A DNA stretch of 64,000 bases from contig NC_081545.1 of assembly GCF_901000735.1 (NCBI RefSeq), forward strand, positions 14,248,919 through 14,312,918. Direction: 5' to 3'. The stretch comes from Corylus avellana. Its lineage: Eukaryota; Streptophyta; Magnoliopsida; Fagales; Betulaceae. Below are positions 36,309 to 47,792 of this stretch, one piece after another. Positions within the stretch are counted from its first letter, which is position 1, and each line of letters opens with the position of its first letter. The translations under genes and the position numbers were made by a program. The notes beneath the pieces are model-generated. The model saw nothing but the letters and a program-made list of their open reading frames with translations, searched no databases and had not been told where the DNA came from.

Positions 36309-36612
36309 ACAGTACCTTTATTGTTTTGTCATGTTAGGCAGAAGGCTTTCTATCAATTTTTTCTGTGGGGCTTAATTTTCATTTAATGTACAACTCACTG
36401 TGCTCAATATACAACTCACCGTGCTCATTCTAGAAGTGTATGGATGTTCTGAATTTTGAGAAGTCAAATTTGGTGTTTAATTTATCTGTTATTTTAATTT
36501 GAGTGGGGCTTTCCCTGGAGCATACCGGTGTAACTGTCTCTTTCCTTTATGTTTTCATCTTGGGTATGTTATAATTTATCATAAAAGAAACATATGTTGA
36601 CCAGTGAACACC
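36309..36612. other. MULE interior next to left repeat, unassigned
   Basis: About 300 bases without a gene. TACAACTCACTGTGCTCA is directly repeated near 36390-36425. Its origin is not recognised. Confidence 0.4.
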
Positions 36613-37150
36613 TGATTACATATTTAATAGAGAATATGATACACAACCTGGTGACCTCACAACAGCAATTCACGGCTAATCAAAAACAATTCAATACAAA
36701 GACTAATCAAACCATTCAAAGACTAGAAGTGCAAATGGGGCAGATAGCAAAGGAGCAGAGTGAAAGGAAGTAGGGAGAATTCCCAGCCCAAACAATACCT
36801 AACCCAGGGAGTCACCAGCAGCTGAAAGCAGTTACAGTGCTCAGGAATGGCAAAGTCAATGGAACTGAAGAGCCACCTTAAGCAACTCCAGATGAACCAT
36901 CAACCTCTAAGGTAAACAAAATGGAGAAGGTAAATGCACCCCCTTTTCCTCAAAGGTTAGTCAAACCAAAGAAAGAAAAGCAACTCATGGATACCTTTAA
37001 GACTCTAAGGAAAGTAGAAATCAATATTCCCTTGTTAGATGCAATTAAATAGATTCCTTCTTATGCGAAATTTTTAAAATATTGTTCCACTAACAAAAGG
37101 AGATTTCAAGAGCATGAGACTGTGGACCTAACAGAAGAGGTAAGTGCAGT

Positions 37151-37546
37151 TTGTTGAGAAAATTACCACCCAAGCTAACAGATCTGGGTAGTTTTACCAT
37201 TCCTTGCAGGATAGGAGACCACCTTTTTGAGCATGCATTGCTGGACCTGGGAGCAGGGGTCAATTTGCTGCCTTACATGGTATATGAAAAGTTGGGTTTG
37301 GGGGAGCTTCAACCAACCTCAGTCACCTTGCAATTGGCAGACAGAAGCATCAAAAGACCAAGAGGTATACTTGAGGATGTGTTGGTAAAGGTAGGTACAT
37401 TTATTTTACCTGCTGACTTCATTATGTTAGATGTGGAAGAATCTCCTATGCCATCACCCTTGCCTATCATCTTAGGAAGACCCTTTATGAGAACTGTTGA
37501 TACTACAATAGGTGTGAAAAAGGGTACTAATGAAGGTGAATGGTGA
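37151..37546 (+). pseudogene. E5 retropepsin-like protease domain
   Basis: The frame reads LGSFTIPCRIGDHLFEHALL then DLGAGVNLLPYMVYEKLGLG, then a LADRSIKRPRGILEDVLVKV segment, and ends PIILGRPFMRTVDTTIG. This is the full aspartic-protease fold of Athila-group elements. The active-site triplet is DLG where most retropepsins have DSG or DTG; I recall this as usual in Athila-type proteases. It is open over 131 codons, but the surrounding gag frame has stops (near 36771, 36879, 37050) and nothing like reverse transcriptase follows. Confidence 0.75.
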
Positions 37547-38689
37547 GACAATAGAATTTAAAATATTTGATGCAATGAAGTTAAGTCATGATGATTTAGA
37601 ATGTTTTGATGCTTGTATGATCCAAAGTGTTAGTGAGCCAGTTTTGCAGAGTTCACAAGAAGTTCCAATAAGGACCCCCTCACTCATAAGTCCACAAGTT
37701 AGGACACTGGGCCAATCTATGCATATGTTGCTGAAGATATCAATGGAGCAAAGCAACCTCTTCAAGCCAGTCCACCATACCCAAGTACCAAAAGAAAGCT
37801 GCAACTATATGAATGGGACGACAATAAGCTCCACAAGAAAAGACCCAAGGACCATTATCACAGAAAGCATATCAAGAAGGTGTCCTATATGGAATTGATA
37901 TTATCAACCAATAAAGAGAGTCCTGTTCTTGCACCACCAAGGGCACCTAAGCCACATTCTATGGAGCTCGAGTGTAGTTCTCTACACTAGAGACAGTTCA
38001 GGTACAAGTAGAAGCGTTTGAGCAGTCCAGGAACTCAAGCGCATCTACTCAAAACAGTGGTACTGAGGCCACTGAAGGCGGTACACTTTTTTTCCCTCTT
38101 GTTTCTTTCATCATATCAATTTCTTTACTTTACAGGTATCTCACTTATCCTTTGTGTTTCTTTTTCATTGTTGTCTATTATGCAGAATTTTTTTATTTTT
38201 TTATTTTTTTTCTGTTACTACGATCGATTGCAACAAGTATGCGATCTAGCGTAGTAACTGAATGTTAGTCTTAAACATTTTGTTAGTGTGATCAAACGCA
38301 CCTTGGGTGCGATCGAGCACACATCACCCACACATGCACTCCCCTGGCCAAATGTGATTAAGCGCACCATGTGTGCGATCGAGCGCACTCAGACAACTGG
38401 GCACGTGACCTATTTTAGGTCACTTTCCCCCTATTCTCCCTCACACTTTCCTGCATCGTACTAGTCCCCATCACCTGAACTCAAACGTCACCGAAGCACC
38501 ACCACTTTCCCTCACCTCCACCGGCCTTGAACCACCACCACCACACCACATCTACACTTGTACGACCCCATTCTACCCTCCGGCCACCACCATAACCACA
38601 CAACCCATTCCCCATTCCCATCAACACCACATCTCCGATCACTCTTCCAACCTCCAATTTTTCTCATTCTTTTTACAATTATGGGTGTT

Positions 38690-39946
38690 CATCCACCCAC
38701 ATTGCCTCTGTGTTGGGAATTTCTTTTCTTTGCAGGGGGTTTTGAGCGGTGTTGGCTTATGTTGCAAGTTTGGCCATCTCTAGCGCACACCAGGTGTTTG
38801 ACAAAAGTCCCCAATCAAGCACAAAATGCCAAGACCCGTGCTTCATCCTCCCGGGTGTCCGAGGCCCAAGCTATTTCTCCCCCGCCTACTTTTGAAGAGC
38901 GAGAGCTGCTGTTTAAGACCACCTTCGCCATTCGCGAAGACTTTCAAAACCATGAGGCGACTCTATGAGCAGTCGCCGAGTTCACGCGAAGGGGGCTCAA
39001 GAAACTTTTCAAGCCGGTCACCTCCACTGCCTACCGGGAGCTAGTGATCGAGTTCTATGCCCGCCTATCCCATGATTGCGACAGGCTGGCAGTCCTCTCT
39101 TCCAAGGTGCAAGGCCAAGTTGTTGACATGACACGGGCCGACATTACCGCTACCCTTCAATCCAATGATTAGCATCCTCCAGAAACCGCACATCTTGCCG
39201 AGCAACCGCCCCAATACTATGTGGCGGAAATCATTGAGGACATGTGCCAAGGGCAATATGCCGATGCCCATCATAATGCCGGCAGCCGATCCAAGCTACA
39301 TCAATGACTTTGGTTTGTGGACTCCATATTGCACCGTAATGCCTTCCCCTTGGGACACAGAACTCAGAGGCGTGATCAATTTCTCCAGACCCTCTACGCC
39401 TTCCACAAAGATGCCTGGTACTCCATTCCCGACATTATTTGGAACCAAATTCACAAATTTTGGAATGGTGTGCACATTGGAGGAGCGGAGTCCATTCACT
39501 CATGGGGATTGCCTTTCCCATACCTAATCACGTACATTCTTCGGAAAAAAGGCATCAAGGGCACCGCAGCTGATGAGCCAGTCACTACTACTCCAATATT
39601 TGGCATTCACTAACGGAACAAGAGCTGCTCCCACATGCCCCGAGTACCCCAAGCACCAGCAGCTGGTGAAGAAGAGAGTGATGCCAAGCCAATAGTTGAA
39701 GATGAACCAGCAGTTAAGCTGGCAGCAGCAGAGGAGGAGGAGGCCCCATCATTTTTTGAGCCGCACAATACCGCTCCCTTAGTGAAGAGATGGCGGGCCT
39801 TCAGAGAGAGCTTGCTGATCAAAGAAGGGAGGCTCGGGAGGATAATGTCCTGATCGATAAAAGACTAGTTGCCTTAGAAGAATTAATGCAGTCCATTCTC
39901 AACCGATTGCCACCACCATCTGAAGCATCATCCTCTGGACAACATT
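38690..39946 (+). pseudogene. E5 second ORF, 'putative plant transposon protein' type
   Basis: Copy of 2553-3818. The start MGVHPPTLPLCWEF is near 38681-38720. The core FAIREDFQNHEATL is followed by TGA at 38966 where the other copy has TGG. Later segments include DAWYSIPDIIWNQIHKFWNG and SWGLPFPYLITYIL (39411-39541). The reading frame shifts near 39170-39310 and ends with the same acidic and coiled-coil-like tail at about 39946. Confidence 0.65.
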
Positions 39947-41418
39947 GAGCAGGGACCACCGTCTGGCTGAAGATGTAAAACTTAGCGCTCGTGGGAGGCA
40001 TCTTATAGTTTATCATTTTATTTTGTTTTGTTTAAGTGTGTTTTAAGTTAATCTTTTTATTTATCTTTAGTTTTGTTCCTTTTTACTTGTTTTTGTGTTT
40101 CTTATTTTGCAGGGACAAGTGTGCTTCACTTCAAGTTTGGGGGTGTGCTATGAGCCATGCTTTCCAAGATGATATCGACCATCTCCCGGGTACCCACTTT
40201 CCTTTACTTAGACACATTGGAGACAATGTGTCATTTAAGTTTGGGGGTATGGGCACGCAAAATTGTTCACACACTTTGTCCCAATTTCAAGTTTTTTTTG
40301 TTTGAGTGTTTGTTTGTTTATTTTTAAAAAAAAAAATTAAAAAAAAATTAAAAAAAAAAAATTATGCATGTTCATGTTTGCCCTAAAATTTTAAGTTAGT
40401 CTAAAAGAATTGTGGCTTGAATTCATCAGTAAGCTTAAAATTCTTATCACATGATCTGATGAGTGAATCTGTTAGTTTGATTACTTGTTTAGGACAGTTG
40501 AAAAATCACATATTTGATCTGATCACACAAGCACATTAGCACATAATTTGTGAGGTATGACATGAGGTCTGATATGTGTGTTGCTGCAGCATCTTATTGG
40601 ATGACTTATTAGATGACACTGTGGAATATATATTGCGCAAAGAAAAAAAAAAAAAGTGAAATATATGATCATTGATGGGCTTTTCACTGAGTAATTGGAC
40701 TTCTTGCCTCAAAGCATTGAGTGTTCACATCAAAAGGTGAAAATTTTTTATTCAATCAATGTCATGGTTAGTTTGGTTTTGTAGCCTTTTTTACTCGAGT
40801 TAGTAGGTCCCTAGGGGTGTCTCTACACCTAACACAGTCATTGACTTAACACTCACTACATGGGTCAATTAGAAAGCTTAAAGGAACCAAACATTGCACA
40901 ATCTAATGGAAAAAAAAAAAATGAAGAAAAAGAAATATGCCATGGTTGTTCATTCTAATAGGGATTCAAGTGAATTTTGAGAGATGGAGACACTACATGT
41001 TGGAAAGATTTGGAAGCCTCATAATTATGTCCTAATTCACTGTGCACAAATTTCAAACTTGTGATGATTTAGCATATCTTTTGTAAGTAATTGAACTTTG
41101 AGATTCCAATTCATTGTGAAGATGTTGTTTATCATTTTAAGCTTGCTAATGAATGAAAATCATGATCTTGAAGTGATACTTAATTTTTGGGGATAACATG
41201 AACTGTGCATGATATTTGTGGGTAACATTTATGGAAAACCCTCACGAGACTTCACTCATCCTCTAGGGAATTCCTAGAGGTTGAAGAGGCTTGTTGCATA
41301 TGCTAAATGCAATTGTACATCCCACGAATGATGGATTTATCTTTTTGTTCTCTGCTTTTCACTTTTGGTTTTTAGTTGTCTATTGCTATGGGACTAGCAA
41401 TATGTAAGTTTGGGGGTG

Positions 41419-42060
41419 TGTTAAGTGCTAAAATATTCATATTTTCAACCCTTAACTTACATGTTTTAATCCTTTAGTTTTAGTTAATTAGGCCATTTTA
41501 ATTCCTTTTTGTGTTTTTCATACTTTTTGTAGGCTTTTGGAAGAAAATGAAGTAAAACTGGAAGATTTGGTCTCAAAGAGAGAAATTGGGAAAAGTTGGA
41601 GCCCCTGACACTGCGATCAGTCGCAGGTTCCCTGTGATCGAACGCAGTACCAGAGAAGACAATGCATGAAGCGGCCATCTGTAATCGAGCGCCACACACA
41701 CAGGATCGATCGCAGACCTGCGATCGAGCGCACACGGGTTGCAATCAAGCGCACCCATGCGCAAGAGACACATCAAAAGCTGCAGCCAAAATGCTAGTAT
41801 TTCTATATTAGGGTTTTCCAACTCCCAATTGTAATAGGTTTAAAACCCTACGAAAATTTCTAGGTTTACTAGTTTGTCAAGGACTTCTAAAGCCTATAAA
41901 TAGATCCTTAGGCCTTTAGAATAAGGAGGCTTGGGAAGGAGAAGAATTGGAGCTCTCAAGTTCAAGTTTCGGGTTTATTCTTTTGCTTTCTTTTCTTTTA
42001 TTTTATGAAGATGTTTAACATCAACTTCATGTGTAACTCATTTAATTACACATGAAGTAA
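41419..42060 (+). repeat. E5 partial 3' LTR
   Basis: Starts TGTTAAGTGC after a polypurine-like tract and follows the E1 LTR for about 640 bases. It includes the GCGATCGAGCGCA cluster (41608-41762) and TATAAATA near 41897, and stops at about 42060 where the first SPH unit begins. Confidence 0.8.
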
Positions 42061-42156
42061 TAATGGCGTTTATGTGGCTCATTAGGATTTTTTGTGTTAT
42101 TCGTTTGAAAGTTATTCAATGTTCAAACTAGATAATTTTATTTATCCATTGAATCA

Positions 42157-42266
42157 TTTTTTTTTTTTTTTTGGCATGTCCGCATAAAAGTGGGGAGGGG
42201 GATTCGAACTAGTGACCTCAACTTCATTATGCGTGGTCTCAACCGATTGAGTTAGCTCTTGGGGAC
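42157..42266 (-). mobile_element. tRNA-derived SINE in SPH unit 1
   Basis: On the minus strand: an A-box-like TAACTCAATCGGTTGAGACC, a B-box-like TAGTTCGAATCCC, then an A-tail (T-run 42157-42172). ATTTATCCA flanks it at 42140-42148 and 42267-42275. Copies at equivalent places: about 44933-45051, 53082-53198 and 55904-56018. Related to the SINE after the CLE gene. Confidence 0.7.
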
Positions 42267-42444
42267 ATTTATCCACTAACTTAAGCAAATGTGAAACGGA
42301 TCAATTTAATTATATCTAGATAGGATATGAGTATAATTCAAACCAAATCATTCATTTAAATACCATATATATGACGTATAATTAGCTCAACTTAATCACT
42401 ATGATACAATTAAATCTAAAGCCACATTTGTGATTCAAAATTAA

Positions 42445-42810
42445 GGAAAAGATACAAAATTAGTTCTTGTGGTTTACCTAATTTACAATTAGTTCTATGT
42501 AATATAAAAATGAACTAAAATGTCCTTGAGTTATTCGAAAATAAAAAAAATTAGTCCTTATAGTCAAATTTTGTCTACTAATTTAACAGATTCCGTTAGT
42601 GTGACAATAACTTAAATCGAACAAGTATCACAATTTTTTTAGCTCTGACGTTTCATACTATCAAAATCTGTTAAGTTAGTGAACAAAATTTGACTGTAAG
42701 GACTAAATTGTTTTTTTGATCTACCTGAAGGAACTTTGAGTTCAATTTAATACCACTGGGAGTTAAAAGCAAATCAGGTAAACCACAAAGATTAATTTTT
42801 CATTTTTCTC
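42445..42810. mobile_element. MULE-type MITE in SPH unit 1 (366 bp)
   Basis: The inverted ends share TTTGTGGTTTACCTGATTT-like sequence about 20 bases in. The 9-bp duplication CAAAATTAA lies at 42436-42444 and 42811-42819. Equivalent copies: 45228-45596, 50834-51204, 53372-53743 and 56195-56519 (internally deleted). Confidence 0.75.
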
Positions 42811-43103
42811 CAAAATTAATTGGAATAAACTACAAACAAAAAAGAAGAGTAAGATACAAATATAATTATTAAAAGACTATTTTGGATTTTATTTTTGTTT
42901 AAAAGCGGTCAAACCATAGGAAAAGAGCAGCGATGAGAAAGCATAGCAGAGTGGGGAGGGCGAGGGAATTACGACTCCCTCCTCCGCGCCCCCTTTCTCC
43001 TTCCCCCTCATTTTTCCTGCCTCTACCATAGATCGATCAAGGTGCATGTGTCAATGGTCCTAGGGGTGCTTTCTAGCCTCGCGTAGCTAGCTGGCGGAGG
43101 TGC

Positions 43104-43367
43104 GTGGAACGCGTGAGGGTGTGTTGGGTTTTTATTATTCTATTTTTGTTGTTTTCAACTAAGAATGTATTCTCTCTAGATCTGCTTTTAGTAGTGATCT
43201 ATGGGGTGAGGTTTTATTTGTTTTCTCAGGTTTTGTTTTCACGAATCCTTAAGAATAACGAAATTGGTTTCCAGTCGGTCTTTTGTTTTCTTATGGTTCT
43301 TTTTCTAAGACCAAGACATAGACTAATGACGGAGGAGTTATCTGGCATAAACAAGAATTGTCACTAA
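43104..43367 (+). other. Short plus-strand ORF repeated in each SPH unit (doubtful gene)
   Basis: Equivalent frames lie at 43104-43367, 45890-46177, 51507-51713 (start lost, end altered), 54037-54324 and 56813-57100. They begin MERVRVCWVF in most copies, with a hydrophobic N-terminus and up to 95 codons. They follow a GC-rich stretch with CTCCCTCCTCCGCGCCCCC that looks like the first exon of some gene. The frame may persist only because the units are recent duplicates. I recognise no family, and tails differ between copies. It lies downstream of SPH on the opposite strand. Confidence 0.3.
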
Positions 43368-43562
43368 AGTGGAGGGAGCGAAGGGAATTGAGATTGATAA
43401 AGCAGTAATAGCGGAGATATAAACGTGACTCCATCAAAATTTTGAAACAATTGGATGAAATAATAATAATTTTCTATAAGAGAAATATGAATGACTTTCA
43501 ATTGCTCTTTATTTCACAATTCACTTGATAAACTCTTCATTTTGAATGTCGTTGGCTTGTAA

Positions 43563-43999
43563 TCATGCACGTTCAGGTGAGTTTTGATCAGTCCACAAAT
43601 AGCATAAATTATACTCGTTTCTCTTGGGGTCTAGAAAACATGCACCAATAGTTCTAATCTTCCAAGTGCAATTCACGCATTCATCACATCTAGCGTAGTC
43701 ATAGATATTATACCAATGGCTTTGATTTTTGCACGTAAATCTACAAAAGAATAGTGTAGTCCCCCAGAAGTTTGGTGTAAAGTTGAACTCGAAGAAGCCA
43801 TTTGGTTTCAGTGTGTCGACACCAAGATCATCGTTCTTTGATTTACAGGCAAGGGTAAGAAGCAATCCATGGCCTAAATCATTAATGATTTTTATAGTTT
43901 TTGGTGATGTTTCCCAATTCCTTCAACATTATTAAACTCAATCACAGACAATGTAAGCCACATTAGTAGAAACACAGCAAGTTTACTGATTAAGATCAG
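43563..43999 (-). pseudogene. SPH-1: S-protein homologue, start codon lost and frameshifted
   Basis: Aligned with the intact copies, the initiator ATG is CTG (43999-43997). One C is missing near 43903 (CACC for CACCC), which shifts the frame inside the mature N-terminus. From codon ~46 onward the frame is good (LTLACKSKNDDLG to YLWTDQNSPERA). It also has two Cys-creating changes absent from the other copies (FTCKNQ for FTWKNQ; ARCDEC for ARGDEC), consistent with lack of constraint. The promoter TATATATA is retained at 44082-44089. Confidence 0.85.
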
Positions 44000-46348
44000 G
44001 GTGTTTTTGTTTTTGGTAAACTATGCTGGCTTTATAAAAAAAAAAAAATCAGGGCGACTTTCGAATGGTGTCTAGGAATTGTATATATAGAGGTGAAAAC
44101 TATTGGTGAAAGACCATAAAAACAAAAAATAAAAACAAAAAACAAAAAAAACAAAAACAAAAACAAAAAAAACAAAAAAAAAACACTTTAAGATATACTA
44201 TTAGAACGAAATATGAACAAATCACGTAGTGAATTCCTAATTTATTTACTAAAAAACAGGGGTGTTAATTAAGTTAGGTTCTATTTACATTTGCTAATAG
44301 AACCTAACAAATATGCTCTTTTAAGCATTTTTTTTTTTAAATTGTTTTTCCAGACAGCTTTAATTAACCGTTTCATTTGGCATTATGTAAAAGTAACACT
44401 AGTTTAGGTAGATAATGCCATTCAAGTTTACTTTGGTCAAATTGTTTCATTTATAGCTCTAGTATATTATATGATCCGAGAATGTGAGTGTTATGGTTAT
44501 TGGTTCCACAAAGAAAATATGTCTTATTTAAAAGACGAAGGGATATATATACACCCCCATTTGGCCAAAACGAACCACTCGACCTCCTCAATTTTTTTCT
44601 TCTAAATTTAAAAATTTTATTTTTTGTGCCATTTGAGTTGGTTGAACCACTTTCAATGGCCATAGGGGTGGTTCGGCCACCCCCAAATATGCTCTGACGG
44701 CCAGGGTTGGTTTCGACCAACTCCATTTGGGCAATTGGTGGAGGTTTGGCCAATCCCCATTTTATATTTTTATTTCTAGTTTTTTGATATATTTTTAATT
44801 TTCTATTGTAAGTCAAACGTGTCACAATATGAATCATGATTGGTGTTTATGTGGCTTATTAGGATTTTTTGTGTTATTCGTTTGAAAGGTATTCAATGCT
44901 CAAACTAGATAATTTTATTTATACACTGAATCTTTTTTTTCTTTTTCTTTTTTTTGACATGTCCGCATAAGAGTCGGGATGGGGATTCGAACTAGTGACC
45001 TCTAATTCATTATGTCTGGTCTCAACCGATTGAGTTACCTCTTGTGGACATTTATCCACTAACTTAAGCAAATGTGAAACGGATCTATTTAATTATATCT
45101 AGATAGGATATGAGTATAATTAAAACCAAATCATTCATTTAAATACCATATATATGACGTATAATTAGCTTAACTAAATCACTATGATACAATTAAATCT
45201 ACAGCCACATTTGTGATTCAAAATTAAGGAAAAGATGCAAAATTAGTTCTTATGCTTTACCTGATTTACAATTAGTTCTATGTAATATAAAAATGAACTC
45301 AAATGTCCTTGAGTTATTCCAAAAAAAAAAAAAAAATTAGTCCTTATAGTCAAATTTTGTCTACTAATTTAACAGATTCCGTTAGTGTGACACTAACTTA
45401 AATCGAACAAGTATCACAATTTTATTAGGTCTGACGTTTCACGCTATCAAAATTTATTAAGTCAGTAAACGGAATTTGACTGTAAGGACTAAATTGTTTT
45501 TTTAATATACCTGATGGAACTTTGAGTTCATTTTAATACCACAGGGAATTAATAGCAAATCAGGTAAACCACAAAGATTAATTTTTCATTTTTACCCAAA
45601 ATTAATTCGAATAAACTACAAACAAAAAAGAAGACTAAGATACAAATATAATTATTAAAACAATATTTTGGATTTTATTTTTGTTTAAAAGCGGTCAAAC
45701 CCTACGAAAAGAGCAGCGATGAGAAAGCATAGTAGAGTGGGGAGGGCGAGGGAATTACGACTCCCTCCTTCGCGCCTCCTTTCTCCTTCCCCCTCATTTT
45801 TCTTGCCTCTACCATACATCGATCAAGGTGCGTGTGTCAATGGTCCTAGGGGTCCCTTCTAGCCTCACGTAGCTGGCCAGCGGTGGTGCATGGAACGCGT
45901 GAGGGTGTGTTGGGTTTTTCTTATTGTATTTTTGTTGTTTTTAAATAAGAATGTATTCTCTCTAGATCTGCTTTTAGTAGTGATCTATGGGGTGAAGTTT
46001 TATTCGTTTTCTCAGGTTTTGTTTTCACGAATCCTTAAGAATAACGGAATTGGTTTCCAGTCGGTCTTTCATTTTCTAACGATTCTTTTCCATAGAGCAA
46101 GACATAGACTAATGACGGAGGAGTTATCTGGCATAAACAAGAATTGTCACTATAGTGGAGGGAGCGAAGGGGATTGAGATTGATAAAGCACTAGTAGCGG
46201 AGATATAAACGTGATTCCATCGAAATTTTGAAACAATTGGATCAAATAATAATAATTTTCTATAAGAGAAATATGAATGACTTTCAATTGCTCTTTATTT
46301 CACAATTCACTTGATAAACTCTTCACTTTGAATGTCGTTGGCTTGTAA

Positions 46349-46786
46349 TCATGCACGATCAGGTGAGTTTTGATCAGTCCACAAATAGCATAAATCATAC
46401 TCGTTGCTCTTGGGGTCTAGAAAACATGCACCAGTAGTTCTAATCTTCCAAGTGCAATTCCCGCATTCATCACCTCTAGCGTAGTCATAGATATTAAACC
46501 AATGACTTTGATTTTTCCACGTAAATCTACAAAAGAATAGTGTAGTACCCCAGAAGTTTGGTGTAAAGTTGAACTCGAAGAAGCCATTTGGTTTCAGAGT
46601 GTGGACACCAAGATCATCATTCTTTGATTTACAGGCAAGGGTAAGAGGCAATCCATGGCCTAAATCATTAATGATTTTTACAGTTTTTGGGTGGTGTTTC
46701 CCAATTCCTACAGCATTATTAAACTCAATCACAGACAACGTAAGCCACATTAGTAGAAACACTGCAAATTTACTGAATGAGATCAT
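46349..46786 (-). CDS. SPH-2: plant self-incompatibility protein S1 family (S-protein homologue), 145 aa
   Basis: Small secreted protein. The founding member is the stigmatic S protein of poppy; most SPH proteins have no known role. Signal peptide at about residues 1-27 (hydrophobic FAVFLLMWLTLSVIEF). The mature domain has the family landmarks KTVKIINDL, LACKSKNDDLG, TTLFFCRFTWK, NIYDYARGDEC, NCTWKI and LCYLW. Cysteines are at 52, 86, 108, 111, 121 and 133; N-glycosylation sequons at 92 (NQS) and 110 (NCT). Single exon, as usual for the family. Differs from SPH-3 at a few residues (V19, V26, G109, S127). A copia LTR begins 45 bp upstream of the ATG, so the TATATATA promoter of the sister copies is gone. 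Confidence 0.88.
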   Translation of the reverse strand: MISFSKFAVFLLMWLTLSVIEFNNAVGIGKHHPKTVKIINDLGHGLPLTLACKSKNDDLGVHTLKPNGFFEFNFTPNFWGTTLFFCRFTWKNQSHWFNIYDYARGDECGNCTWKIRTTGACFLDPKSNEYDLCYLWTDQNSPDRA

Positions 46787-46830
46787 GGTGTTTTTCTTTT
46801 TGGAAAACTATGCTGCCTTTATATAAAAAA

Positions 46831-47723
46831 TGTTGGGTTATGTTTTGGCTCATTCGGTTTGCGTGTAAAGTTGGTGAAAATGAAGCATCTTAACATGTCC
46901 AGAAAACAAATTCTAGAAGGTAGGTCCGGACCCTCAGAAGCCAGGTCCGGACCCAATTTCCAGAGAATATCTATTGAAGGGCATGTCCGGACCACCAGAA
47001 GCCGGGTCCAGACCCAAAAACCAGCAAGCCTATTTTGAAGGGAAGGTCCGGACCGCCAGAAGCTGGGTCCGGACCCCATTTCCAGAAAGCCTCGATCTTT
47101 ATGAGAAGTCCGGACACAAGTGTTGGAGGTCCGGACATCGCTAGGTTACGCATATGTAACCCTAGCCATGTCCGGACCCCAGATTAGCCCTGTCCGGACA
47201 TGGCTGCTTTATTTTGTTTTATTTTCTATTTAAACACGATTTTGCTACATTTATATGTACGTATTTTTTGGAGAGCAAAATCAGAGAGCTTAGAGAGAGA
47301 TATTGTTCTAGCTTATTTGAGAAGGGATTAAATACGTGAAGCCAATCGGAGTTCCGGTGAAAGGAAATCTTATAGAAGAATTGTGCCAGATGTTCTGGAA
47401 AGGGCTACTGCGGTAGAAGTCAAGTGGGTCGCTTGTCGTGTACAAGGAAGAGTAAATTGCAAAGGTTTTGTAATTCTTCTTGTATTCCTTATTCTTCTTA
47501 TAGTGGATTGATTTCCTGGGTTTGGCTGCCCCGGAGAGGTTTTACATTTAGAGAGTTCTCTAAATGGTTTCCTCTTCGTAACCAATATCTGTGTCCTTGT
47601 TTTTCATTACATATCTGAATTTGGTTGATTATTAATTGTTAGGTCAGATCTTATTCCGCTTAATATTTGTGAATCACCTAGACATTTGAATAGGTGTCGT
47701 TTGGAGTTGTTTTAGATTTTTCA
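46831..47723 (+). repeat. Copia 5' LTR (893 bp) with twelve or so TCCGGAC motifs
   Basis: From TGTTGGGTTATG to GATTTTTCA. Between 46918 and 47205 the palindrome GGTCCGGACC and its variants repeat at 20-50-bp spacing, ending about 20 bases before a TATA-like TATTTAAA at 47227-47234. The LTR is divergent to SPH-2: its start lies 45 bp from the SPH-2 ATG. Confidence 0.85.
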
Positions 47724-47725
47724 AT

Positions 47726-47737
47726 TGGTATCAAAGC
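47726..47737 (+). other. Copia primer-binding site, tRNA-iMet type
   Basis: TGGTATCAAAGC starts two bases after the LTR; one mismatch to the usual TGGTATCAGAGC. Confidence 0.85.
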
Positions 47738-47792
47738 GGGTTCACTCTGTGAAGGATTTATTTCCTGAGTGTGATCCGAGACTCCATATCAA

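Larger units (their letters stand above)
36613..42060 (+). mobile_element. E5: Athila-like fragment, truncated at both ends, inside the MULE
   Basis: Begins inside gag (equivalent to E1 about 1560), continues through protease, the CG-rich spacer (38218-38395), the second ORF and the noncoding region with polypurine-like tracts (near 40131, 40228 and 41407). It ends about 640 bp into the 3' LTR, where the SPH array begins. It belongs to the same family as E1 and also lacks reverse transcriptase and integrase. Loss of both ends suggests it was captured as part of a chromosome segment rather than inserted as an intact element. Confidence 0.75.

Noticed and set aside
36060..36386. ORF starting MEAFYSSFLN, mirrored at 58660-58914
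   Set aside because: Part of the MULE terminal repeat; the two copies differ mostly by amino-acid changes, so no sign of a maintained protein.
42157..42266. Possible tRNA gene (A- and B-box-like sequences)
   Set aside because: Cannot fold into a cloverleaf by eye, has an A-tail and flanking duplication; it is a SINE.
45890..46177. 95-codon MERVRVCWVF ORF as a conserved partner of SPH
   Set aside because: Conservation is explained by recent tandem duplication; one copy lost its start and end, and no family is recognised. Kept only as a low-confidence entry.
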